DNA of 64,000 nt, taken from the NCBI GenBank assembly GCA_910589415.1, contig OU342630.1:4836001-4900000 (forward strand), in the 5' to 3' direction. The notes beneath the pieces were generated by a model. The model did not search any database. It saw only the letters and a list, made by a program, of their open reading frames with translations, and was not told the origin of the DNA. This DNA comes from Malachius bipustulatus. Lineage: Eukaryota; Arthropoda; Insecta; Coleoptera; Melyridae. This document shows positions 33,716 through 46,309 of the stretch, one piece after another (the stretch's first letter is position 1; every line of letters starts with the position of its first letter). Position numbers and translations under genes: made by a program.

Positions 33716-34804
33716 TGAAAAGTAGAAAAATATGTATTAAAAATAATTATTAAGTCTTTGAACTTTTTACTATGCAGTAGATCTTTTTAGATAAGATCTG
33801 ACGTTTTTCTATGTTAAAAATAGAATAAAAGTACAAAAAATTTTAATTTTTAACAGTCCTTTTTGATATATGACGGTTTTGTTCAAAATTTCATTGATGG
33901 TGGTAACTAAAATAATGGAATTTGAAAGTCCGACATTGAAGTATCTTGAAGTATGATGTCCTTGCAAGGATACTCTTCTATTCCAAATATACCTTATTTA
34001 CATTACTACTTTTTACAACTTCCAGTTTAAATTAAGAAAATAAGTATGGGAATGGCACAGGAATGATAAAAAACAGATTGTGGCAATATAATTTCATTTC
34101 CTAAACAAATTAAAAACCTTTCTGGTAAAGTTACAAGTAGTCTTGTACTTGGATATTAAAACAAAAAGCAATAATGCTAACAAAAAACATACGTAACTAT
34201 AAAAAATAATACAAAAAAATAAAAATAAACACAACAAAGACTAATATAGAAGTAACATTAAAGAGACAGGTACTGTTTTAGTCTTAAATATTTTCATAGA
34301 ATGTTCTGTAAACTTTTGGTATTAAATTCTTCTCAATAAGTCGCATGAGGTAGGTATTTCTTTTTGGCATCAGGAAATTTAGGCTTCTCGTTAAAGGCAG
34401 GTTTTAACAGGACATTACAAGGCTTGGCTTTTCTTATAATTATGGCCTCCATAAACTCTGAGTCCCCATAAGACAGTTTATAAAAAAACGAACTTAGAGA
34501 ATCTCTTTGAACTCGCATCACTCTTTAAATTTAACAGGTTGATTCTGTCTATTTTTTACGATATGCAGAGGACCGATATCAGAGGCTAAAAGTTTCAAAT
34601 CGAAGAAGTCCTCATAAGAAAGTTCATTTACAGAAAATGGTTCACCCATTGTTTTTGCTGTTTTAATCAATGAAATGATACCTTCTGGCGTATAAAATTG
34701 GGCCACTTTTCAGAGCATGCTTCATTTTCCTTTCTATCAAAGAGTGAACAGAATCCCCTTCATTTTGGGTATGACCTTTGATTTGTGAGATTTTTCTCAA
34801 TATA

Positions 34805-36405
34805 CAGGGTTAGAAATATTTAAAGGGCCACTACAGGGATATCCTAAACCATTGAAGATACGAGGTCGGTTAAATTAGAGAAAAGTTGCGCTATTTTGTG
34901 GCCATCTCGAATCCGTTAAAACATGCAAGATATCTGTGACCGTTCCTGAAATATCCTGAAAAATTGAGAAATCTTATTTTTGCCATATCTTTCTTACCAT
35001 TTGAAATTAACACGTTGAGCACGGGTGTAGTGGAAAAAATGGAGGTCCACTAGACGGGGGTTCAATTTGGGCTTTTTCAGATATATATAGTCTGTATGAA
35101 GTATACTGTATGCTTTTTGTTTGAAAACAGCATTTTTTTGTAAAAAATTTTGAAAACATTTTTGAGGCATCACGTTGATGCCTCGCCGTCTTTAGCATAA
35201 AATTCTGTTTACTAAGACGGCAAGACATCAACATGATGCCACATTATAAGCTATAGATTGACTTATCCAAGAGGTTCTTTTCCGTGAATTCTCCGCTATC
35301 ATTTTTTGTATGCACTGTAACTACCAAACATTTGCTCGCAAACACTAAATTGTACGTTATAACACTTATATCTCACACGGACCACCCATGCTGTTCTCTA
35401 AAATCAGTAAATCGAGTAGTATAATAAAAATTCAAGGACGGGTTGGCAGAAACTGTTCCTATAGACGGCTATCCTACATATTCCATGCATACAGCATTAT
35501 AGTGAGACATCAGACTGAGCCACACCGTCCCGAAATCCTTTTCACGTGAGACACTCATAGATGTCTCGCCGGCCCGATGAACAATTCAGTGAGGCATCAA
35601 TGTGATGCCTCGCCGTGCTCAACGTGTTAATAAATAATTTTTCGTAGGCTTACATAAGCCGTTATGAGCTACTCATCTGACGTTTCAAAAATTTTCAAAG
35701 CCGACTAGATCCCAGAGTTTTCATAGTCAACTTTCGTTTTTCTTATGGCCGCCATATTGTTTTTTTTTATTTCGTTCGTTATGAAAAAAATATTGGAAAC
35801 CAAAAACTAATAAACTTCAAAAAATAAATGGAAAAAAAATTGTTTCTTTTTTTTCTGAAAAGAAAGAACTTTTTAGACCGAATATCATAGAGAAATTAAA
35901 AAACTATAATGCAAGCAGTATGACTTCATATTGACCTATTTCAGCGAAAAATTTTCGGTTTTTCTTTGAAAAAAGAAGAATAAAAATTTTATAATTTTTT
36001 TTTTCTGAAGTTTATTAATTTTTGGTTTTCATTATTTTTTCTTATCGAACGACATAAAAAAATAGTATGGCGGCCATAAGAAAAACGAAAGTTGACTATG
36101 AAAACTCTGGGATCTAGTCGGCTTTGAAAATTTTTGAAACGTTAGATGAATAGCTCATAACGGCTTATGTAAGGCTACAAAAAATTATTTATTAATTTCC
36201 AATTGTAAGAAAGATATGGCAAAAATAAGATTTCTCGATTTTTCAGTTTTTTCAGGATATTTCAGGAACGGTCACAGATATCTTGCATGTTTTGAAGGAT
36301 TCGAGATGGCCACAAAATAGCGCAACTTTTCTCTAATTTGTTTCTCTAATTCTCTAATGGTTTAGGATATCTTCTGTAGTGGCCCTTTAAATAGTTCTAA
36401 CCCTG
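34805..36405. mobile_element. CAGGGT fold-back element (group 2) with nested piggyBac-like element
   Basis: TA precedes CAGGGTTAGAAATATTTAAA and follows its near complement. The arms fold back over nearly 980 bp and share GTAGGCTTACATAAGCCGTT and ATGGCCGCCATA blocks with 13246-14217. It is inserted in the DUF7869-like gene, whose frame picks up again on the other side. Confidence 0.88.
35011..35626. mobile_element. piggyBac-like miniature element with iterated GATGCCTCGCCG motif
   Basis: TTAA on both sides, and exactly inverted ends CACGTTGAGCACGG and CCGTGCTCAACGTG. Inside, variants of GAGGCATCAATGTGATGCCT, an imperfect palindrome, recur at least five times. 616 bp without a coding region. 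Confidence 0.88.
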
Positions 36406-36868
36406 TATTTTATAACACACGATCCGAGTTCATTTGCTCCATGATGGCCATTTGATTCATCCCATACATAACATTCAGTCCTTTTTTTTTTGAGAAGATC
36501 GATAATTGTAAAGTTTAGGACATTCAATTTAGATGAATAGTAAAAAGCAGAGCAGTCACCCTTTGACAATGGCATGACAGCTTGTAAATCATAAACTGCT
36601 AATAAGGCTTTATCCACTAATGACTGTTTGTCATTCTCTTTCTCTTTTCTTGAAATTTCTTTTTCAACCAAATAGCGATCGTAATTTACTTTCAAGTTCA
36701 CTTTCTCTGTCTCTGGGGCATTCTCATATGCAACACACGTTTCACACTGATCTTTTTTGGGCCGGAAAAAACTTAAATTAAAGTCATTAGTGAAAATGTT
36801 ATAGAAATAATTGAAGTTAGTGAAGATAACATTATCTCCTTTGCAGTCGCTTACGTAATCGTTGTATA

Positions 36869-37719
36869 CAGGATGGTCCAATTCAAAACGTCAGGACTTT
36901 ACCAAACGATAGATAACGTTAAAATAATACCAGTTTCTCTAATACACTTAAAGCCGGGAAAGCTTCCTTTTCAAGTTGAAGTTTTGGGAAAAAAATAATG
37001 TTTTGTGAATATTGTCAAAACGGCTGCTTTAAAAAAATTGAAATTTGGCACGCAGCAGGAGCTAAGTATCTTTCATGATTTACGGCTTATGGTGATAAAT
37101 TGCGAAAACCAGCGGCGGAGAATGGGTGTGCCATCGCCCCATTTCAAAAAAAAAATTGACGCCACTGACTATGGTTACTGACAATTGTTACATTAGTTAG
37201 GTGTTGTTTATTTCTGTTATTTAATTATTTAAGTAAAAGTTTTTTGATTAGAATTTGTCTGTTACTCTTAAAATAGCTGCGGATATTACCTAAGAAAACC
37301 TGAATTATCTCGAAAACGATGCGCCTTGTGAAAAAAAATTAGAGAGTACTTTTTTGTTCTAAAAAGCATGGGGCATTTAATGAATAGTATTATTAAACTT
37401 GCCATAGAGTCAGTGGCGTCAATTTTTTTTTTGAAAAGGGGCGATGTCACACCCATATCTCCGCCGCTGGTTTTCGCAATTTATCACCATAAGCTGTATC
37501 ATGGAAGATACTTAGCTCATGCTGCGTGCCAAATTTCATTTTTTTTTTAAAGCAGCCGTTTTGACAATATTCACAAAACATTATTTTTTCCCAAAACTTC
37601 AACGCTCTGTATTTTGAAAAGGAAGCTTTCCCGGCTATAAGTTTATTAGAGAAACTGGCATTATTTTAACGTTATCTATCGTTTGGTAAAGTCCTGACGT
37701 CTTAAATTGGACCACCCTG
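36869..37719. mobile_element. CAGG(G/A)TGGTCCAATT fold-back element, 851 bp
   Basis: TA flanks inverted ends CAGGATGGTCCAATT and AATTGGACCACCCTG. The arms share CAGGACTTTACCAAACGATA and GCCGGGAAAGCTTCCTTTTC blocks and fold back over the whole length. Inserted in the DUF7869-like gene between its GRTITDIY region and the Cys-pair region. Confidence 0.88.
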
Positions 37720-40700
37720 TATATCAGTTATGGTTCTGCCCCCTTCAATGTGTTCTTTTGTGGTGTTTTTGCGTGTATAATGGCTCTCAATTTTAGGAAT
37801 TCTATTGATATATGGTCTATAACTCTATTCCTAACAGCATCGTTCATCTTGGGCTGATTAACGTGCTTTCCTCTTTTATCTTCGGCCATCACGGCACCTG
37901 CCAGTTTATTTTTCTTCTCAGAGACAGTGCGAATAGGGCGGTCGTTGATGTCCAAGGTGTTTCTAAAAAACAGCTTACAAACACGAATGCGTTTGTCACC
38001 ATGATTTAAAAAGAACGCAGCATTGTGATTCCTGCTTGGCCTTTGGCCACCTTCCCGCAAGTAACGATATTTTGGTTTAATTTCTGTTGTGCAGTTATGA
38101 ATAAACTCTCGTTGTTTAGAAATGTGCCCCAGGTTCCAATATGCATCAAAAATACTCCTCCTTTCATCTACAGTTAATATTTCAGAGCACTTTAATCGGA
38201 ATTTATCTTTACAAGGAGACTTAATATTTCTTGCTTCTTTCAGGTTTCACGTTTTCCAGGTTTCTTTGAATGACTTTCCTACACTTTCCCAAAATTTCTA
38301 GCTGTCTTCGATATGTTCCTCTTCCAGCTAGACTCATTTCTTTTTTGTTTGCATTTTTTAACTGGACTCAGAATTTCAACAGTACTAACAAGAGCAACTG
38401 AGATTTTGGCATTACTGATTGAGGGAGGGGTACTAGCAACAGATTGTTGGCCATGAGTGTCTGGACTAGCGTTGCTGTTTGAAGCATCGGTACCAGTTTC
38501 AGTTGGGTTAGTAGTTTGGCTAACAATTCTGGCTGATGGCGCTGATGGCGCTGACGGCATGACATCTGCAGTGCTAACCGCTGCAGTTACCTCACTAATT
38601 CTATGAGCATCACCACTAGAAGTTGTTTGAGCCTTACTAACGACACGGTCAATCTCTATTTGGAACTCATCTTCACTACTCTCTTTGTCAGATGAAGGGT
38701 TCCAATCTTTGTCTGCATCAGAATCATCGACAACTTCAGAGTCGCTTTCATCACTTGAACTGCTTGACTACGATGAAGAAGATGAGCTTGACTCGCCATA
38801 CCTGGATCCAGAACCATGGGTTTCTGCAGCAGACGGCAGAACAAAAAAGAATTGAATTGGCTTTTATTTTCTTTACAATAAAAGTTTAATAATTAACAGT
38901 ATTTATCACAAGTATTTCCAACAATAATGAATAATATTATTATGTTCTCTCACCCGTAACTTTGAGAATTTTGTCATAAACCGATTTGTTATACTGTAAC
39001 GGTGCTTACCTGGGTCCCTGCAGATTGTGTTAAATATCCATGCGATTCCCTGATTTCTGTGTCGGTCTCTTAGTCCGGAACGATGGAGAAATTTTGTATG
39101 GGAGGAGATACGATACCAATGAGACAAAATAATTTTACTTAGCCCTTATTTATTTGAATATTTACATTGTCTAGCAAGGTGTTGGCAATTTTATCAGTTT
39201 TATACATTTTACATCAAGTTGGTATTACTTACAATTCGCCTTACTGCTATTAAATTGAATAGAAGAGGAGCCTCCACCTTGTAGAATCGTTTCTGGGCTG
39301 AATTATTTACAAGACATTTTAACTAAGAGAATTCGTTCATATACGAATCTTTTGTTTGAGTTTGCCTATTTCCTGTTAGTACCTGTGTTACCTAGAGAAC
39401 TCATTTGGTAAATTATAAATCAAAGATAGCTTGTATTGGAGCGAAATGAAGATCCTGGTTTTTTATTAATTCAAATAATGTTGATATTTCGTCATCTAAA
39501 AATAGTTTTCACACCTAAAGTATGTAGACAGCTATTGTATTATATTATAGTTCAATAACATTCCTAAGAATTTATATTCGATGCTTCCCGTGTCTGCTGC
39601 GGAGTTTGCACAAGTGATTCCTCTCTTGTTATAAGGTCATCCATTCATCCAACTAATTCTACACTACTTTGGAGTCGAGTTTCAACATAAGTATGAACGG
39701 ATGCATTAAATTAATAAACACACAAAATATCTCTGCCTCGAGAATTGGATTATTATTGAAGGACTTGATTTACCACCAGCAACAGTTATTCCATCTAGTC
39801 TTTAGGAAATTATATTTTCCCGTAAGAAAGTGTCCACATACACTATTTCGTACAACTATTTTGTTGTCTACCTTATCTTAACAGTTTCCTTTATTTAAAT
39901 CTGGTTCGTTTGGGATTTCTGTTTAAATTTATTTGATTAATTATTGGATTGTCAGCTCATATTATTCGATTAGACTGAATTATAAATTCTTTAATAATTA
40001 TTCACAGTTTTGACTATGTTTATCAGAAATGTACTTATTTTCCTGTCAACTGTGATTTGCTAAATCTTATATGAAATTTTCAATGAGTTCTCCCGGTACT
40101 TTAGGCTTTACTTTTAAAAATAATTCATCTGAATCTTCAGGTTGGTTCGATTTATCCGTTGATCTGGAGACCCTTGGGGTATTTTGACCTTTACCATTTC
40201 TCCTCAGTTTCTAAAGAAACACGAAATTAGACAGTACCTAAATCTTTATATGTGTGTGCTTATTATACACTTAATTAAAGAACAATAATTTTCAGCTTCC
40301 AACTTGTTACTTTAAAGACTCTCAATTTAAAATACTTTGTCTATCTCTGGTTGTTTAGAAATTTTATAAAAGTTTCGTTTTGTTGTACACATTCTGATGT
40401 AGATAAGCTTGTCTGCCATTGCTAATATTATATCTGTGAACATATGTTTATGGCTGCTTATAAGATTTGATTGTTACTGATTTAATAAATTTTATGGCTC
40501 ATTTCTTAATAAATGACTTTCTGATTAATTTAGTATTTAGTCATATTCATTTTCACACTTTTAGGCTAATCTCGTTTGTTTTAGTTGAATTCATTAATTT
40601 ATTTTAGTTGATTGTTTAATTATAGTTTGTCAGCTTTCCTGACATAATATGTGTTGCCAGTTTGGGCAAATCTAATAACTTGTTACAATACGCTCGCCGG

Positions 40701-40736
40701 CGTTTATAGGTCTATGTCATAATACGCTCACCGGCG

Positions 40737-43700
40737 TTATTTGGTCAATAAGTTATTTACATATCGATTGTCAATTTTGTCTTAGCTTTTATTTGCTCAT
40801 AAGATATTGCCAGTTTCGGCTAACGTTGGTCTGTTTAGCTTTAGTCACCTTTGGACTTGTTTAATGTTTGTTGATAATATGTGGCCATTTTGGCTTGTGT
40901 CACCTTTGGACAAGTTTTGAGACTGCCTTAAATATTAGTAATTTTGATTCTTTTAACTTGTTAAATTTGTCAACGCCGAGTTTTCCGTTATCTCTTTTGA
41001 TATGTTAATGGGTTACTGTTTTATTTACCAAGAGTTATACAGGGTGTCCCAGCTCATTCGAAGCGGTCTCTGTAGGCCAAACGATGGACTTTTTCAAAAA
41101 ACTTTTTAAAAATTCAAGTACAGAATCACAATGGCCATAATTTAAAATTATTTTGGAGTATACAGAGTGTCCCATATGACAGTGACATATCAAAGTTATG
41201 TTTTTTTAAATGGAATGCTCCCATGTTATTGCAGTTTTAGATTATCTGAGAAGAGGAAATAAGATTGGCTTTTACATTTGGTGTTTAAATTCAGTAGTTT
41301 TTGAGTTATAAACAAGTGAAAATCGTCATTTTTCAAGTTCAAGGCCCTGTACATTGAAAACGGTTCAAGATAGAGAAAAACGGCTTACATGTCCCTATTT
41401 TAACTTTTCATGTACTATCCCATGATGTAGATAAAATGTTTATACAGGGTGATAAAAAATTTGAAAAATTCTGAGATTTCTCCACGCGTCGCCAAATAAA
41501 AAAATCAAAGAAAGTACAAATGTTTTAATACCATAGAATAGTACATGAAAAAGTAAAATAGGGACATGTAAGCCGTTTTTTTTTCTATCTTGAACCGTTT
41601 TCGTTGTACAGGGCCTTGAACTTGAAAAATGACGATTTTCACTTGTTTATAACTCAAAAACTTCTGAATTTAAACACCAACTGTAAAAGCGAATCTTATT
41701 TCCTATTCTCAGACAATCTAAAAATGCAATAACATAGGAGCATTCCATTTAAAAAAACATAACTTTGATATGCCACTCTCATATGGGACACTCTGTACAC
41801 TCCAAAATAATTTTAAATTATGGCCATTGTGATCCTGCACTTGAATTTGCAAATTTTTTTTGGAAAAAATCCATCGTTTGGCCTACAGAGACCGCTTCGA
41901 ATAAGCTGGGACACCCTGTAGATACGCACACCGGCGTAATTCCCAAAATTAGACCAATTCAACCAATTAGAACAATTCGACCAACACATCGCTCGTCAGC
42001 GGCATCGCTTTGCGGCATCGCTCGTCAGCGGAATTATATTTATTACAATTTTTTATATTTTTGCTCCCCACGAGGGCACACCAAACCAGACCTTCCGCTC
42101 GCCGGCGGTATTTTATTTATTTGCATATCAATTTAGTATTTATTTATTTATTTGTTTGATTTTTTTTTATTATTGTTACTTCCCCACAAAGGCACAGTAA
42201 CACTTCGCTCGCCGGCGGTATACCTAAATTATGTTGGAGCTTGATGACGATTTAATCTAGGGAAACACTAAGATATAGGTTACTCGGAAGAAAGACTCGA
42301 ATTCCACACGCTGAAGGGGCCTAGAATCCCAACAACGGAAAGACGAGAGCACGCTAAAAAGTTTCTACGCACTTCATAGCGTGTTACTTTCTTACTAGAA
42401 AATTTTAGTGATTCTGAACTGAGTTTATGACGTTGCCTTTCTGAAACCTGCCAACTCCACGGCGCTCGCCCCCTCTACAGACTTGTTTTTCTACAGAAGA
42501 TGACGCCGTCTACGCGCCTCGACAGCCGTAGAGCTACCCTTAGCGGACCAGAGCCTACCCAAAAGCAAAAGCGTCTAGGGCTAATGCTCAGGTTCTATCC
42601 TCGATCCTAGAAAAACTCTTTCGGAACAGGGCCCCGGAAACTGTCGGCTAGCAAAAATGTGTCAAACCCACCTAGGGGCTAAGCTATTGTTTATGCTCAC
42701 CTAGGTTGATTTAATTGTCAAGAGGGCCGAGCGGTTTGCCAATGACAAGAAAATCAACAAGAAAAATCAAAACTCATAGTTATGGCACATGGGTTCGGGA
42801 GCTGCGTGAATTTAGCTCTCTTAAATATTAAGTTTTGTCTCACTTAAGGGGGAAGCTGGAATGAAACCCGACAACTTACAATAAACAGATATATTAACAT
42901 ACGTGAATATACAAAATTTGAAAATGATAAAAAAAATTAATCTTACAAAAACTAACTTTGTCAATAAAACTAATAGTTATGGGAGAGTTTTGAGGGTGGT
43001 AGTATTGTGGCCGAGTTCCACTGAGTAAATTTATAAAATTTAAAAAATCTCACTTTAAGCTAGCCCTGAGCCAGTTTATCTTTGTTAATTTCAAGAAACC
43101 CGTTTGATCTATAGCGCCCAGGAAGAACATTGAAGGTACGTTTATAATGAGAAGAAAATAAATAAAATTTCTTCGACTTTGATTTCAGGACTCTCGAACG
43201 AAGAAAAGAAAAAAAAATTCAAATTTTTAAAATTAGTTCTTGACTTACTACTTCGGAATTTACTTCCCTTTTTCTATATCTCTCTTTGGCTGGCTGCGCC
43301 TTTCGCTTTGCACTTTCACCACTTTAGATTATTCGCGAATCTCTTTTTACTTGCTTCCCTTATTTCGACTCACGAACCCCGTGACTCTTAGATCGCGACC
43401 CGCCTAGATGTCGATTCGACTTACTCCCGGACTCGCTGCTCGACTAACTGACTATTTTTTTCTCCCAAGTTTCACTCGAAGCCAATTTTTTCATACTCCA
43501 CAAAATTTTTGGTTTCCCAGCTTAAAAATCTTCGAGGTTGTCACGTAGTTCGGCCCCCAATATCTCATTAATGTAATTTCTTCGGTCGCGCATGAGAAGC
43601 GGCAACATTGATATCTATCAGTCTTCCCGACGGCAATTTTATTGTCGAACACACAAAAGCTACGCAATTTCCGCCATGCGTGGAGTAGCTAGACGCTTAC

Positions 43701-44668
43701 GGAGCGAATTACTTTATTCTACGATCCTTTATCGATTATGAAAGAGAATTTTGCAAATTGATTCCGGAAACTAATGAGGGCTTTGACATGTGAACTGACT
43801 TGAACGTTACTAGTTACTACTTAAACATTCACAGATTATTAAATAAATAATTTATTACTCGATGCAAAGTATTATTATAATTTTCAAATATTTGGAGCCC
43901 CTGCTACAAATGCAAGATCGTAAATTAGAATATTTACCCTAATTTTTCTGAGAGCAGAAAGTAGAAATTGTCTTATTGGAAGAGGCAAGTCACGAGTGAC
44001 TCATCCTATTGTTGAAATAACAGTTCAGAATATTTCGGAAGTATTTTAGAAGTTCAAGGAAAGCAACTTATTTCAGTGACCATTCTTGTGTTGTTTGACT
44101 GTTTCTATTTAGTTGTTAGGTTTTGCTTCCTTGTCAAATGACGAATAATTCGTAGATCTGTATTAGATCTGCATTAGGAATTATAATAGAAGTTGTTTGA
44201 TGCTTAATGCTCATTTGAGACTGAGAAAGTTGACATGAGTAATGACGTCATCGTGCCCTGAGGCGAACGTCTCTATGATATCAGCTAGTGGGTATACATG
44301 CTTAAAACATTTTTGACGAATTTTACGTCGTAATCGAGATTATCGACCCTTCCGTGTTTTCTTTGACGTCTGTAATTAAGTAATTCGGTAAAAACATTTT
44401 TTAAATATTCGATGATTCTTTGTTTTACTTATTTCAAGAAATGAGGCCTTTCACCTAATTACTAGGTTCCCTGCATAATACTTACGGCATTTGCGACAAA
44501 CTATCCAAGTTAATCAGAGGCTCTTTGCTTTCAACAAATCTGACTGTACAACCTTCAAAAATGCAGGTGACCAAAAATAACCCATTAATATCGTTGTTTA
44601 AACATTTCGAGAACGTAGATTTTTCATATATGGACAGGTGTTTTACATTCATTGCCACACAGTCACAC
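40737..44668. other. 3.9-kb segment present in only one LTR
   Basis: The other LTR passes directly from its CGCTCACCGGCG motif to TCTACCTACCTATTC. Here 3.9 kb intervene: a fold-back element, a cluster of CTCGCCGGCG-type motifs (40690-42225), and 2.4 kb of sequence without recognisable coding capacity. It is either an insertion in this copy or a deletion in the other. The short frame at 43179-43391 has no known domain. Confidence 0.6.
41040..41918. mobile_element. CAGGGTGTCCCAGCT fold-back element (group 1), 879 bp
   Basis: TA flanks inverted ends CAGGGTGTCCCAGCTCATTC and its near complement. The arms of about 410 bp surround an asymmetric centre with a further CAGGGTGATAAA piece. It is the cleanest copy of the family also seen at 15982-18828 and 59650-60282. 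It lies inside the extra segment of the 3' LTR. Confidence 0.92.
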
Positions 44669-45687
44669 TCTACCTACCTATTCTTATCTTAACGAACTAT
44701 TTCTTATTTATAGTTTATGATCTTCCAATCATTGGCTTTTTTATACACACGCTCTTCACAAATTGTTTTGCGAAAAGCCCCTGGCGTCATATACAAAGAC
44801 ACATACGTTCATAGGAGTTTTGTCTTTGGTGATGATGATTGCTGATCAATTAAGCCAAACTCCCAGTCGCGATTTCTATGAGAGAAAAATCACATATCTG
44901 ACTTTTATCTTGGGAAAACTAGGTCGTTATAATTATTTTGTAAAGATAGAGATGCAGGCATAGCATACAGGCCCCTCCCTGTACCCATGTGCATTCCATT
45001 ATCATAATATTTATTCATAAAAGCTTAAAGCTTATTTCATTTTAATCCATACTTAAATGTCATGTAGACTAATTTTTTAAGACACTTTATTAGTAATTTA
45101 ATTGTTAATTGATAATCAAAAGAATATTAATTAAGGTTGTCTTTTCACTAGACAGAATTTATAATAAAATTTTATATGTAACAATTTTATGCAGCACCAA
45201 TGAGAAATAAGTTTAGTCAATGTATTTGTTTGCAAGCCTCTCTCCTTCATAATATAATGTATCTTCTAATTGCATAATTGTTTATACAATTATATTTGGT
45301 TATGAAAATCCATCAGTCCCACACAACACCTAAAATTAATGTCATCCCTACTGTATTAAATAAACAGTTTCACATAATATAAAAATCTTCATTTTAATTA
45401 TCATGTAGTAATTCAATGATAAAAATAATAAGACACAGACAACACTACATTCCAACGCGGCTTCCTTTTGTTAGGGAGAAAATTTACATTCATTACTTTT
45501 TTAAACTATTTTGAAGATATATTTTAATAGTAGCGAAAGTAGCTCTTTTCGTAGGCTAGGTAATTTAATATATTATCTCGAAGGCTAATATTTGCTGTAA
45601 TTTTAAAAATGTATAGTAACTATTTATAGCTTCTTTCATTAAATATTTTACCAATCATTAATTGACTGCTTGGTCAACAGGATTTAT

Positions 45688-45936
45688 TTATAACCGCGTT
45701 GGAAAATAGAACCCAATATTACATAATTCTATCTGACCTGTTAAAAGATTCCTCTCTGGAAAGGCGGCCGTTGAGCTGGTAGCCTCCGGTTTCCTTGTGG
45801 GGTGGCCTGATCTGGTTTTCTTTGCCCGATCCTTCGACTCAAGTAAGACATTTACCCTCTTGGATCCGGACTTGCGTGTCATTGGTTTCTCCGGAGTAGC
45901 GGGTACTGTATTTGTGGTATCCTTTTGCCGTGGCAT
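45688..45936 (-). CDS. small basic ORF in the LTR (82 aa, unknown)
   Basis: MPRQKDTTNTVPATPEKPMT leads into a Lys/Arg/Ser/Thr-rich, probably disordered protein with GSKRVNVLL and TRSGHPTRKPEATS. The last 25 or so residues come from sequence shared with the other LTR; the rest is unique to this copy. I recognise no domain. It could be a chance frame in LTR sequence. Its location upstream of the LTR-encoded transcription start would be unusual for a gag product. Confidence 0.25.
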   Translation of the reverse strand: MPRQKDTTNTVPATPEKPMTRKSGSKRVNVLLESKDRAKKTRSGHPTRKPEATSSTAAFPERNLLTGQIELCNIGFYFPTRL

Positions 45937-46290
45937 CCTTGTTTGTGTGCAAACTTCTCCGTAAATTAATTGTTAAACAAACAAATTGTATCACCACGCG
46001 ATACGCGTTAACTCCAATGTCACTTACACTGTTTCTAATAGTTACACTTGGAACGCAGTAATTATCGATCTATAACCAATTCCGCGAATTTACCTAAGCT
46101 GAGTTCTTAAATAAACCGAAGCAGATTCTCTATTACTCAAAAAATGTTCAATTTAATTTTACACAAGTTCTTTCAGTTAAGTTTTTCTTAAACAGTTCGT
46201 TTTACAACATTCTTTCATTCATTTGCGTCTCTCCTCTTCGAAGTCCAAAAAGCTAGTTTCCTACATTTTCATCCATCTATCCAATGTTCA

Positions 46291-46309
46291 GTTTCTTCCC
46301 CCCCTTTCT
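46291..46309 (-). promoter_or_regulatory. polypurine tract of the gypsy element
   Basis: Read on the minus strand this is a run of A and G with seven consecutive G and only a C-bearing edge (TTTCTTCCCCCCCTTTCTC on the plus strand). It lies immediately before the proposed TGAAC start of the 3' LTR, the place where plus-strand DNA synthesis is primed. Confidence 0.6.

Larger units (their letters stand above)
34287..38850 (-). pseudogene. DUF7869-like multi-copy gene, split by two fold-backs
   Basis: Minus strand, in order: an acidic Ser/Asp/Glu-rich N-terminus (38850-38640), a basic KRNESSWKRNISKTARNFGK motif (about 38330), CKDKFRLKCSEILTVDERR and IFDAYWNLGH (about 38200), REGGQRPSRNHNAAFF, KLAGAVMAEDKRGKH, a fold-back (36869-37719), FFRPKKDQCETCVAYENA (Cys pair), KALLAVYDLQAVMPLSKGD, YYSSKLNVLNFTI, CYVWDESNGHHGANELGS, a second fold-back (34805-36405), then QIKGHTQNEGDSVHSLIERK and the C-terminus ending ENI at 34287. 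The order fits a widespread insect family I know as DUF7869-like. Its Asp-containing core looks RNase-H-like, so a transposon origin is possible. There are a stop near 38767 and several frameshifts; no introns are visible. Confidence 0.7.
38995..46290 (-). mobile_element. 3' LTR region of the minus-strand gypsy element (with insertions)
   Basis: It begins TGTAACGGTGCTTACCTGGG, identical to the start of the other LTR at 52038, and aligns with it in blocks up to about 45763. The proposed upper end is TTCA at 46290, directly before a polypyrimidine tract (46291-46309), giving TGTAAC...GTTCA ends. Compared with 52038-56822 this copy has an extra 3.9 kb (40737-44668), which includes a fold-back (41040-41918) and several CGCTCGCCGGCG motifs, and lacks about 350 bp. 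The segment 45764-46290 has no counterpart in the other copy, which is cut off by the satellite array. Confidence 0.7.

Noticed and set aside
39669..39881. 70-residue frame repeated at 53075-53287
   Set aside because: The frame is duplicated only because it lies in the two LTRs; it has no recognisable domain and no conservation pattern favouring protein coding.
41765..42136. 123-residue frame, and a similar 137-residue frame at 59390-59803 on the other strand
   Set aside because: Both are translations of group-1 fold-back arms (MICHSHMGHSV and MICHCHMGHSV) and occur wherever that arm occurs.
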